From positions 1 through 44,008 of the forward strand of contig CAMCIN010000002.1 of NCBI GenBank assembly GCA_945874745.1: a stretch of DNA of 44,008 bases. Direction: 5' to 3'. The DNA is from Akkermansia muciniphila (GTDB lineage: Bacteria; Verrucomicrobiota; Verrucomicrobiia; Chthoniobacterales; Chthoniobacteraceae). The translations under genes and the position numbers were made by a program. Under the pieces are notes generated by a model. It saw nothing but the letters and a program-made list of their open reading frames with translations, was not told where the DNA came from and did not search any database. Of this stretch, positions 29,575 to 38,035 are shown in pieces. How positions within the stretch are numbered: position 1 is the first letter of the stretch; each line of letters starts with the position of its first letter.

Positions 29575-31403
29575 AAATGCCCTCCCTCGAGTTGCTTGAG
29601 CCCTTGGTGCGTTTCAGGAGTGAGGCGGGGGCGCAGTTTGAGGCTGTTTCCGCCGAGGAGATTCCGGAACCCGCCCGGACGCTTTTGGTGCATCAGGGCG
29701 ACATGACCTCGCGCCTGCAGCGGTTCCACGAAAGCGCGATCGGACTGCGCGTGTTGCAGAACACAAGCGGTGGAGAGGACGTGTGTTGCCGGGAAGTACT
29801 GTTGCTGGCCGAGGCCAGCGGGGCACCTGTTGAGTACGGGGCGATCGAGATTTTCCTGTGCGGCCTGCCTCCGGCGGTCCGGGCGTTGATTTTGGAAGGC
29901 AAGGTCCCGCTGGGGGGCGTCTTGAACGCCAGCGGGCTCCGCTACCGGAGCGAACCGCAGGAGTTTTTCAGACTCCGCCAGTCCCCGGCGCTCGCCGCGC
30001 TGCTTGGGGCCGAGCCCGGAATCCCCCTCTACGGGCGGTGCAATATTCTGCGAACCGAGGACGGGGTGCTCCTCGCACGAATCGTCGAGGTGCTCCCGAA
30101 CGAAAGTCTGACTCCCCCCCTAAAACCTATGATGCCCATGAAAAATCAGTACGACGTGATCGTGATTGGCGGTGGTCCATCCGGGGCGACTGCTTCGGCT
30201 TTGCTCGCCCAAAAGGGGCGCAGCGTGCTGCTGCTCGAAAAAGAGCAGTTCCCGCGCTACCATGTGGGCGAGTCTTTGATGCCCTTCTGCTGGTTCAGCC
30301 TTTCCCGGTTGGGGGTGCTGGACGAGATGGAGAAGATTGCGTTCACCAAGAAATACAGCGTGCAGTTTGTCACCCCCGAGGGCCGGCGCTCGCAGCCGTT
30401 TTACTTCTTCCAACACCTGGATCACCCGGCTGCAAAAACCTGGCAGGTCGAGCGTTCCGAGTTTGATTTGATGCTGCTCAACAACGCCCGGAAGCACGGC
30501 GTCGAGGTGCACGAACTCACCCGGGTGGAACGGACGCTTAAAAACGATTCGGGAGCCGTCGTGGGTGTTTGCGCCACCGGTCCGGACGGACGGACTTTCG
30601 AGGCCTTCGCGCCCATCACCATTGACTGTTCCGGTCGGGAGCAGGTGGCGACTTTGCGCGAGGGGTGGCGGGTGCGCGACCCGAAGCTCAACAAGATCGC
30701 GGTGTGGACGCTCTACCGCGGCGCGAAGCGCGACCCGGGCATCGACGAGGGAAACACCACGGTCGCGTATGTGCCGGACCGGGGTTGGTTCTGGTACATT
30801 CCGCTGCGGGGCGACGTGGTCAGCGTGGGCATTGTGGCTGAGCAAAAGTACCTCTTCAACGGCACCAAGGATCCCGCGGAGATCATGAAGCGTGAGATCG
30901 GAAACAATTCCTGGATCACGGAGTACCTGGCCGAGGCAGAGCAGTTCGGCGAGTACTGGGTGACCGGCGAGTACTCCTACCGCTCCCGCAACTGCGCTTC
31001 GGACGGCCTGTTGCTTGCTGGGGATGCCTTCGCATTTCTCGATCCCGTGTTTTCGAGCGGCGTGTTCCTCGCGCTCAAAAGCGGCGAGATGGCGGCGGAC
31101 GCCGTGGACGCGGCGCTGTCCGCGGGCACCGTAAGCGGCTCCTTTTTTCAGGAGTATGGGGAGCGGCTGTGCGAATCCATCGAGAACATGCGAAACCTTG
31201 TTTACGCCTTCTACGACAGGAATTTCAGTTTTGCAGACATGTTGAAGAAGTACCCCGAAATGCGGGGCAAGCTCACCGACTGCCTGATCGGCGACGTAGA
31301 CGGCAAAGACTACAGCGATCTCTTTGCACGCGTGGCGGAGTTTGCAGATTTGCCGGAGCCGCTCACCCACGGGCGCGCCCCAAAGGAGGCGTTGTCGGCA
31401 TGA
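29571..31403 (+). CDS. Fusion ORF: N-terminal chorismate-lyase-like domain plus C-terminal flavin-dependent halogenase-like FAD oxidoreductase
   Basis: N-term CREVLLLAEASGAPVEYGAIEIFLCGLPPAVRALILEGKVPLGGVLNASGLRYRSE; C-term YDVIVIGGGPSGATASALLAQKG, FPRYHVGESLMP, WFWYIP, GDAFAFLDPVFSSGVFLALKSG. Confidence 0.8.
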   Translation: MKMPSLELLEPLVRFRSEAGAQFEAVSAEEIPEPARTLLVHQGDMTSRLQRFHESAIGLRVLQNTSGGEDVCCREVLLLAEASGAPVEYGAIEIFLCGLPPAVRALILEGKVPLGGVLNASGLRYRSEPQEFFRLRQSPALAALLGAEPGIPLYGRCNILRTEDGVLLARIVEVLPNESLTPPLKPMMPMKNQYDVIVIGGGPSGATASALLAQKGRSVLLLEKEQFPRYHVGESLMPFCWFSLSRLGVLDEMEKIAFTKKYSVQFVTPEGRRSQPFYFFQHLDHPAAKTWQVERSEFDLMLLNNARKHGVEVHELTRVERTLKNDSGAVVGVCATGPDGRTFEAFAPITIDCSGREQVATLREGWRVRDPKLNKIAVWTLYRGAKRDPGIDEGNTTVAYVPDRGWFWYIPLRGDVVSVGIVAEQKYLFNGTKDPAEIMKREIGNNSWITEYLAEAEQFGEYWVTGEYSYRSRNCASDGLLLAGDAFAFLDPVFSSGVFLALKSGEMAADAVDAALSAGTVSGSFFQEYGERLCESIENMRNLVYAFYDRNFSFADMLKKYPEMRGKLTDCLIGDVDGKDYSDLFARVAEFADLPEPLTHGRAPKEALSA

Positions 31404-32755
31404 ACCTTTCGGTCTTTGCCGTTGGGAACTGGGTGGGGAGTCTGATCCGGCATGGGGTGCCGGCGATTCTCTGCGCCACGGCGGCCGTCGAGCTGAGCGC
31501 AGCGGACTGGCCGCGGTTCCTGGGTGTAGGGAATGACTGCCGGGCGGCGGCGGAGGACGTGGCGGGCTTCTGGCCCGAGGCAGGCTTTGCCAAGGCGTGG
31601 GAGTTTCCGAAGGGAAAGGGGTGGTCGTGTCCTGCGGTGGTTGGGGAGCGGGTGGTGGTGTTTCACCGCGTGGGCTCCGAGGAGGTGCTCGACTGTTTGG
31701 ATTTGAAATCCGGAAAGCCCCTCTGGCACACAGCTTACGAGGCGCCCTACCGGGACAGGTACGGCTCCGGGGACGGCACCAAGTCGAACCCCGTGATTGC
31801 GGGTGGAAAGGTGTACGCGCTTGGAATCACCGGGCTGCTGCACTGCCTGGATCTGGAGACAGGGGCCGTTTTGTGGAGGCGGAATCTGCACGCGGACTAC
31901 GGGATGCGGGACAACTTTTTCGGCCATGGCTCCACGCCGCTGGTGCTCGAGGGGAAGGTGCTCGCTCCGGTGGGAGGCGAGGGGGGGCGTTGTGTGGTGG
32001 CGTTGGATGCGGTAAGCGGCCGCGAGGTCTGGGTGGCCAAGCACGAGTGGGGAGCGGGTTACTCGTCCGCAATTCCCGTCCGACTGGGCGGGGACTCCAG
32101 CGGCAAGAGTGCTGTGCTCTTGTTTACGGGCGGCGAAAGCCGGCCGGCGACGGGCGGGTTGCTTTGCCTAGAGACGGCCAGCGGCGCGGTGCTGGGGGAG
32201 CTTTCCCACAGGGCGAAGATTCCGGAGTCTGTGAATGCGTCGTCCCCGGTGCTGGTGGGCGAGAACCAGGTTTTCACGACGGAGGCCTACGGCAGCGGCG
32301 GCATTTTGAGCGAACTTTCGGCCGAGGGTTCCCTGCGGAAACTTTGGGGCAGTTCCCGGCTCGGCGCCCAGTTTCATACGCCCGTGTTCCGTGACGGTCT
32401 GCTGTTTGGTTTTGACGGTCAGAATCCGCGGCTTGCGGAATTGGTGTGCCTCGATGCGAAGACCGGCGAGGAGCGGTGGCACGAGGACTTCGGGGGAAAG
32501 TTCGGTCGGGGCAGCTTGGTGGATCTGGGGGAGGCCGGATTGCTGGCCCTTGGGGAGTTTGGGGAACTTGTTCGGTTTAAGCCGGGCGCCGCCAAGGCGG
32601 AGGTTTTGCAGCGCACGCGGTTGGTCGACGCTCCCGAGACTTGGACGACACCCGTCCTCGCGAACCGGCGATTGTTGGTGATGCAGAACGAGCGCGGCCG
32701 CGACGGCAGCGGACCCCGGGTGATGTGCTTCCTTTCCGGGGCCGACGGCAGGTGA
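31400..32755 (+). CDS. PQQ-like beta-propeller repeat protein, secreted
   Basis: ADWPRFLGVGNDCRA; CLDLKSGKPLWHTAYEAPYRDRYGSGDGTKSNPVIAGGKVYALGITGLLHCLDLETGAVLWRRNL; ATGA overlap. Confidence 0.88.
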   Translation: MNLSVFAVGNWVGSLIRHGVPAILCATAAVELSAADWPRFLGVGNDCRAAAEDVAGFWPEAGFAKAWEFPKGKGWSCPAVVGERVVVFHRVGSEEVLDCLDLKSGKPLWHTAYEAPYRDRYGSGDGTKSNPVIAGGKVYALGITGLLHCLDLETGAVLWRRNLHADYGMRDNFFGHGSTPLVLEGKVLAPVGGEGGRCVVALDAVSGREVWVAKHEWGAGYSSAIPVRLGGDSSGKSAVLLFTGGESRPATGGLLCLETASGAVLGELSHRAKIPESVNASSPVLVGENQVFTTEAYGSGGILSELSAEGSLRKLWGSSRLGAQFHTPVFRDGLLFGFDGQNPRLAELVCLDAKTGEERWHEDFGGKFGRGSLVDLGEAGLLALGEFGELVRFKPGAAKAEVLQRTRLVDAPETWTTPVLANRRLLVMQNERGRDGSGPRVMCFLSGADGR

Positions 32756-32759
32756 AGGC

Positions 32760-34001
32760 TCAGTCCAGCACCGCGAGAGAAACGAGTTCCAGGACGCGCC
32801 GGAGTCCGTCGTCGCCGCCGAGGCTGCCCTCGTTGTAGGCGCTGCGTGGGATGGGCTGCCAGCCCTCGCGCGAATGGTCGGTGAACTCGGGTTGCGGCAG
32901 GCCGGTTAGAGCGGGATCGTATTGGCCGTCCTTGCCGCCGAGTTTGTAGATTACCAGATCCTGCGAAGGCACTATGAGGATCCCGAAGCCGCCGGCGCCG
33001 GACTTGAAGAAGGCGTCCCGGGGGGCGCCCAAAACGTGGCCGTCCGCGTTTGTTTCAAACTGCAGCGTGAACGGGGTGTGTGGGTTGTAGGGGGAGATTT
33101 CCTGGCACTTGCGGATATAGTCCGCTGGGACGAGCTGCTTGCCTTCCCACCTGCCGCCCTTGGACAGGCAGTAGCCGAAGCGCAGCGCGTCGGTGGCGTG
33201 GATGGCGGTACTGCCGGCGCCGTTGGCGTGCGGCATGTCAAAGTCGCCGCGGTGCAGGCAGTAGCCCCAGGACTCCCAGCCCATGGGGTTTCCCAGACGC
33301 GTGCGGATGTAGTCCTGCAGCTCCATCCCGGCGATGTTGCGCAGCACGATGGAGGCGATGTGCGGCGCGGGCGAGGAGTAGGAGTAGCCCTCTCCCGGCG
33401 CGCACCAGAGGGGCACGTCCAGCGAGGAACGGTCCAGGTCGCGGATGTTCTGTCCGGGGACCGGCTTGAGCGGCTGGCTCTTGCCTAGCACGAAGCCGGA
33501 GGGAGTCTGGCCTTCGCCCCAGTAGCCGGAACTCATGCAAAGCAGCTGCCCGAGCTTGATGTCGGCCTTGCGCGGGTCGTTGAGCGGGAGCGCCTGAGGC
33601 AGGTACTTTTCCGTAAAGACTTTTGTGTCGAGGCCCTCCGGAATGCGGTCCTTGAACTCGTGCAGCATCACTCCGCAGGCGATGCTGGTGTAGGCCTTGC
33701 CAGTGGAAGCCATGTCAGGGTTGGCGTTGCGGCTGGCTCTGCCGAAGTACTTTTCAAACACCAGGTAGCCTTTGCGCACAACAAGCAGGCCGCCGTTGGG
33801 GGTGCCTCGTTCGCAGACCTGGTAGGCCTTTTCTAAGCGGTCCAGTGCGATTCCGGCTTTTTCCCGGATTTCAGCCGGAGCAGAAAGCGTGCGCCAGCCG
33901 CCTTTACTGTCCGGGGGCGGGAAGTAGTCGGCGGCGGGGAGGGCGGAGGGCAGGGAGAGGAAGATGGCGAGGAGCCCAAGGGCGGGGCGGAGGGGGCGCA
34001 T
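32760..34001 (-). CDS. Serine hydrolase, beta-lactamase (class C/PBP) family, exported
   Basis: PNGGLLVVRKGYLVFEKYFGRAS...DMASTGKAYTSIACGVMLHE (SxxK), CAPGEGYSYSSPAPHIASIVLRNIAG. Confidence 0.88.
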   Translation of the reverse strand: MRPLRPALGLLAIFLSLPSALPAADYFPPPDSKGGWRTLSAPAEIREKAGIALDRLEKAYQVCERGTPNGGLLVVRKGYLVFEKYFGRASRNANPDMASTGKAYTSIACGVMLHEFKDRIPEGLDTKVFTEKYLPQALPLNDPRKADIKLGQLLCMSSGYWGEGQTPSGFVLGKSQPLKPVPGQNIRDLDRSSLDVPLWCAPGEGYSYSSPAPHIASIVLRNIAGMELQDYIRTRLGNPMGWESWGYCLHRGDFDMPHANGAGSTAIHATDALRFGYCLSKGGRWEGKQLVPADYIRKCQEISPYNPHTPFTLQFETNADGHVLGAPRDAFFKSGAGGFGILIVPSQDLVIYKLGGKDGQYDPALTGLPQPEFTDHSREGWQPIPRSAYNEGSLGGDDGLRRVLELVSLAVLD

Positions 34002-34008
34002 GGGAATC

Positions 34009-35148
34009 TCAGCGGGCGGGTTGTGGATGTGGGGCGGGGGTGGGAGGAGCGGAAACGGCCAGCTTCAGGCCGGAGCGTTTTGCCGCGTGCCATATACCGG
34101 TCTGGACGGAGTCGGAAGCTTCCATGAGCGAGTCTTCGTTGGCCACCCAGAAGACGAGCTCGTAGTGGATGGCGGCTTCTGCAAAGTCCTTCAAGGCGGC
34201 CTTTGGCGCCGGAGTGGACAGGACGTTGCGCGCTGAATTCGCGGCGCTCAGCAGGCAAGCCTTCACGTCCTCGGGGGCGGCACCGTGGTCAAACCCGACG
34301 GTGACGCGTAGCGCCCGCTCGGAGGTGGGGGCCGACAGGTTGACGATTGTGCCACCGGCGATGGACTTGTTTGGGACGTCGACCAGGACGTTTTCCGGGG
34401 AGCGCATCCGGGTGGAGCGCCAATTGACCTCCTGTACCTGCAGTCGCCTGGAGTTTATGAGTAGCCAGTCTCCCTTTTTGAAGGGACTGCTTATCTGCAG
34501 GGCAATTCCCGAGAGCAGGTTGCCCAGAAGGTCCTGGCTGGCAAAACCCAGCACCGCCACGGAGACGGTCGAGCCGAGTTCCAGGCCGCTGAGATCCTTG
34601 TGGTACACTCCGGTGGCGATGAGGACCAGTGAGAGGCCCACGATGCAGGCGCTTCCAATGTCGCTCAGAAACTTGGGGGCCTCAGCCTCCATGGTGCGCT
34701 CAAACCAGTCGTCCCAGAAATATTTGCGCACCAACTGCACAAGGGTCAGGGCGCAGAAAAGAATGGAGACCGCAAGAAGGCCCTGCAGCAGAGCCTCCGG
34801 AAATAGGAAGGGATGAACCGGGGCGGTGGCGTTGTCCATTGCCACATCCGATGGGGTCTTGGCGCGGGCGGCGAACTGCGACTCAACGGTCCACTGGTAG
34901 ATGTAGAGGGGCAGGTGCGCGCTGAGGGCAGCGCACGCGATTTTGTACCGGATGCCCAGCGGTACGCGGTAGCGGTTGACCAGCACCCTGCGTACAGCAA
35001 GCCCGGTGGAGAGTAAAACCGGGATGAACAGGAGGGCGCAGACGAGTTCGAGCGTGTATTGGCGGGCGATTTCCATCGGGGTGGGCCGGCAGCATGACAT
35101 GTCGCCCTGCTTCAGTCTATCAGAGTGGACGCCCAGGGTGGGGGGCAA
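34009..35148 (-). CDS. Mechanosensitive ion channel MscS-type protein
   Basis: GSTVSVAVLGFASQDLLGNLLSGIALQISSPFKKGDWLLINSRRLQVQEVNWRSTRMRSPENVLVDVPNKSIAGGTIVNLS; exact start uncertain. Confidence 0.9.
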   Translation of the reverse strand: MPPTLGVHSDRLKQGDMSCCRPTPMEIARQYTLELVCALLFIPVLLSTGLAVRRVLVNRYRVPLGIRYKIACAALSAHLPLYIYQWTVESQFAARAKTPSDVAMDNATAPVHPFLFPEALLQGLLAVSILFCALTLVQLVRKYFWDDWFERTMEAEAPKFLSDIGSACIVGLSLVLIATGVYHKDLSGLELGSTVSVAVLGFASQDLLGNLLSGIALQISSPFKKGDWLLINSRRLQVQEVNWRSTRMRSPENVLVDVPNKSIAGGTIVNLSAPTSERALRVTVGFDHGAAPEDVKACLLSAANSARNVLSTPAPKAALKDFAEAAIHYELVFWVANEDSLMEASDSVQTGIWHAAKRSGLKLAVSAPPTPAPHPQPAR

Positions 35149-35211
35149 GGGGTGGCGTTCGGCGCAGGCCGCCTCCCCCGGCGAAAGCGGGGCGAAAAAC
35201 TCCGGCGATTA

Positions 35212-35832
35212 ATGTGGGAGACTTCTTGCCTCGCGGCGCAGAAATCGCAGGCTGTCGGGGTGCGTGAATTTCAGCCTCAATCCGAGTCGCTGGCGGGGTC
35301 AGTGTTGCTGGCCCATCCCGGTCTCCGTGATCCTAACTTCGAGCGGACCGTCGTGTTTTTGTCGATGCAGGACGCAGAGAACGGAGCCTTCGGCGTTGTC
35401 CTTAATAGACCCAGTGGAAAGCGCTTAAACGAGCTGATGCCCAACGAAGAGCTGGGCGAACTGGCTATGGTGCCCGTCTATTTGGGCGGGCCAGTGGGGT
35501 CGGACCAGCTGTTGTTGGCGGCCTTTCGCTGGCATGAGGACGCCGCCACCGGTGGGGGTTCCTGGTCCTGGCGTCATGATTTGACGCTGGAGACCGCTCT
35601 GGAGATGGTGCAGGAGGAAGGCACGGTGCTGCGCGTTTTTGCCGGTTATTCCGGCTGGAGCAAGGGGCAGCTCGAAAAGGAGCTGACGGGAACCACCTGG
35701 GTGGTGCATTCCCCGGGGCCCAGTCTCTTGGAGCCGGACCTCCTCCCAGTGCTCTGGAAGGGACTGGTGCGCACGCACGGTCCGGTGTTTGAGTTTCTCA
35801 CGGACGTGCCGGAGAACCTCGGCGATAATTAA
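35212..35832 (+). CDS. YqgE/AlgH family protein (UPF0301)
   Basis: GSVLLAHPGLRDPNFERTVVFLSMQDAENGAFGVVLNRPSGKRLNELMP...VYLGGPVGSDQLLLA; GYSGWSKGQLEKEL. Confidence 0.92.
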   Translation: MWETSCLAAQKSQAVGVREFQPQSESLAGSVLLAHPGLRDPNFERTVVFLSMQDAENGAFGVVLNRPSGKRLNELMPNEELGELAMVPVYLGGPVGSDQLLLAAFRWHEDAATGGGSWSWRHDLTLETALEMVQEEGTVLRVFAGYSGWSKGQLEKELTGTTWVVHSPGPSLLEPDLLPVLWKGLVRTHGPVFEFLTDVPENLGDN

Positions 35833-35860
35833 CCTGTCCGCGCGGCCCTGTCCTTGGACC

Positions 35861-37057
35861 TCAGGCAAAGAGCAGGTCCGGGAGCAGGATAGGGGGTGGC
35901 TCGCAGATGCGGCCAATCAGGTCGTCCCAGACGGCGTGTCCTTTGAGAATCTCGATTTCGACCCTGAGAAAAAGGACGGGGACATCCATCTCCGGCGCCC
36001 GGTGGGGAAACCGCACGCTGTCCTTTTCCGTGGTGATGACGGCGTCCAGATCCCTCCGGACACAGCGGGAAATGAAGTCGTTGAGCTCCGAATCCACAAA
36101 GCGGTGGTGGTCGGCAAAACGGGCGGTGAGGTTGAGCTTGGCGCCCAGATCGGTGAGTTTGTCCTCAAAGCTTTCCGGCCTCGCGATTCCTGAAAGCGCC
36201 CCCACGTGGCGGCCCTGCAGCCATTCCAGCGGGAGCTCTTCTCCGGTGTAGAGGTTCTTGAGGTGCAGCGCGCGGTGCGTGCATTCGATGATTCCTGCCG
36301 TGGGATTGTAGCGGCGGATCCGCTTTACAAGGGCGCCCTGGTCGGTGCCATTGCTTTTGGTCAGGAAAATGTAGTTGGCTCGGGCGAGGTTTTCCGGCGG
36401 TTCCCTGAGGGTGCCGCGGGGGAGTAGATGCTCGTTGCCGAAGGGGGCCTGGCAGTCGATGAGGCAGATGTCGATGCGGCGGCTGAGGGTGACGTACTGC
36501 ATGCCGTCGTCGAGGAGGAGCGTGTCGCAACCAAAGGAGCGGACGCCTTCGAGCGCGGCGCGCACCCTGTCCTTGTCGACGAGGACCACCACGTTGGCCA
36601 GCGACCTTGCCAGCATGTAGGGCTCGTCGCCGGCGAACCGGCTGTCGAGCAGGAGCCTCTGGCCGTCGTGCACCACCCGGGTTTTGCGCTGGTCGAGGCC
36701 CAGCCATTTGCGTTGCAGACGGCGGAGCAGGGGCGGCTTTTTGGCCTTGTAGCCCCGCGAAAGGATGGCAACCCGTCTTCCCTCATCCTGCAAGGTGCGG
36801 GCCAGTTTTTCCACGACCGGTGTCTTGCCCGTGCCCCCCACTGTGAGGTTGCCGATGGAAATCACCAGGCAGCCCGTGCTGTGGGGGCGGAACACCCGTT
36901 CGGCAAAGAGGCGCAGTTTCGCCTGAACAATCACCCGGAACAGGCCGCTCAGCAGCCAGAGAAAGCTGCGCAGGAGCGCTGCGCGTTTGCCTCGCCGGCG
37001 CTCAAGGATGACCTCGATCGCGAACTGTTCAAACTCCTCGAGTCTCGGGGAAGCCAT
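35861..37057 (-). CDS. lpxK: Tetraacyldisaccharide 4'-kinase
   Basis: ISIGNLTVGGTGKTPVVEKLARTLQDEGRRVAILSRGYKAK; FAGDEPYMLARSL; LLLDDGMQYVTLSRRIDICLIDC. Confidence 0.94.
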   Translation of the reverse strand: MASPRLEEFEQFAIEVILERRRGKRAALLRSFLWLLSGLFRVIVQAKLRLFAERVFRPHSTGCLVISIGNLTVGGTGKTPVVEKLARTLQDEGRRVAILSRGYKAKKPPLLRRLQRKWLGLDQRKTRVVHDGQRLLLDSRFAGDEPYMLARSLANVVVLVDKDRVRAALEGVRSFGCDTLLLDDGMQYVTLSRRIDICLIDCQAPFGNEHLLPRGTLREPPENLARANYIFLTKSNGTDQGALVKRIRRYNPTAGIIECTHRALHLKNLYTGEELPLEWLQGRHVGALSGIARPESFEDKLTDLGAKLNLTARFADHHRFVDSELNDFISRCVRRDLDAVITTEKDSVRFPHRAPEMDVPVLFLRVEIEILKGHAVWDDLIGRICEPPPILLPDLLFA

Positions 37058-37081
37058 GGGGCTGCGGTACGTTCCTGCGAC

Positions 37082-37951
37082 TCAAGAGGCGTTGACCACA
37101 GTCATGCCTGTGTTGTCCGCGTGGGTGAGAAGGGTCCGGTGGCTCCCTTCGGCCGCCTGCGACATCGCGGCGGCAACCCCCTCGGGCGCCTCGGTGGTCA
37201 CACAGCAAATGGTGGAGCCGGAGCCGGAAAGAAAGCCTCCAAGGGCGCCGGCCTTTTCCCCCGCAGCGATGACTTCCGTGAGAAAGGGAATGAGGGCGTG
37301 TCTGAAGGGTTGGTGGAGGCCGTCGCGGAAGGCGCCCCGGAGGAGCGCGTAGTTTTGGGAGGCGAAGGCAGCGGTGATGCGGCAGGCGTTGGCGCAGCTC
37401 AGGACGGCGGCGGAGTGGTCGAGTTGTCGCGGCAGGACCTCGCGCGCGGCGGGCGTGCTGACTTCAAAGTCGGGAATGAGCAGCACAAAGTGGAGTTCGG
37501 GAGCCACTTCAAAGCGGGCGACCACGGGGCCCCCCGCCACGGTAAAGCCACCGTACGCTGCCGGAGCCGCATTGTCCGGATGCCCTTCGAGGCCTGCGCA
37601 GAGTTCAAAAAGGACGTCGCGCGAGACGGCCCCATCTGCAAGGGCGTTCAAGCCCGCAAGCAGCCCCAGCCGGACGGTGACCGAACTGCCCATGCCGCGG
37701 GAGGGGGGAACCTGGCCCGAGATGGTCCAATCAAAGGGGAAGGGCTCGAGGCCGGTTTTGGAAAAGAAACCGTGGGAGGCCTCCGCTGCCATGGCGTCCC
37801 CGGGATTGGATCCGGCAGGCGTCTGGGTCTGCGCTTTTGGCGTGCGGGAGACGGTGACCTCGTTGGAAAGCCCCAGCGCGATGCCGAGGCAATCATAGCC
37901 CGGCCCTAGATTGGCAGTGGTTCCCGGTACGCGTACGGTGGCGGATTGCAT
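37082..37951 (-). CDS. thrB: Homoserine kinase
   Basis: VRVPGTTANLGPGYDCLGIALGL; VPPSRGMGSSVTVRLGLLAGLNAL; EGHPDNAAPAAYGGFTVAG; GGFLSGSGSTICCVT. Confidence 0.92.
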   Translation of the reverse strand: MQSATVRVPGTTANLGPGYDCLGIALGLSNEVTVSRTPKAQTQTPAGSNPGDAMAAEASHGFFSKTGLEPFPFDWTISGQVPPSRGMGSSVTVRLGLLAGLNALADGAVSRDVLFELCAGLEGHPDNAAPAAYGGFTVAGGPVVARFEVAPELHFVLLIPDFEVSTPAAREVLPRQLDHSAAVLSCANACRITAAFASQNYALLRGAFRDGLHQPFRHALIPFLTEVIAAGEKAGALGGFLSGSGSTICCVTTEAPEGVAAAMSQAAEGSHRTLLTHADNTGMTVVNAS

Positions 37952-38035
37952 CGGTAAAGTATGAGCGCGAAGAGGGGCTCTCGTCCATAGCCGCGGTGGC
38001 GCCGGACTCTGCGGGCCTCGCGGGGCGGCCGCCGG

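Noticed and set aside
36428-37909. 493-aa plus-strand ORF opposite lpxK and thrB
   Set aside because: Antisense shadow spanning two confidently identified genes.
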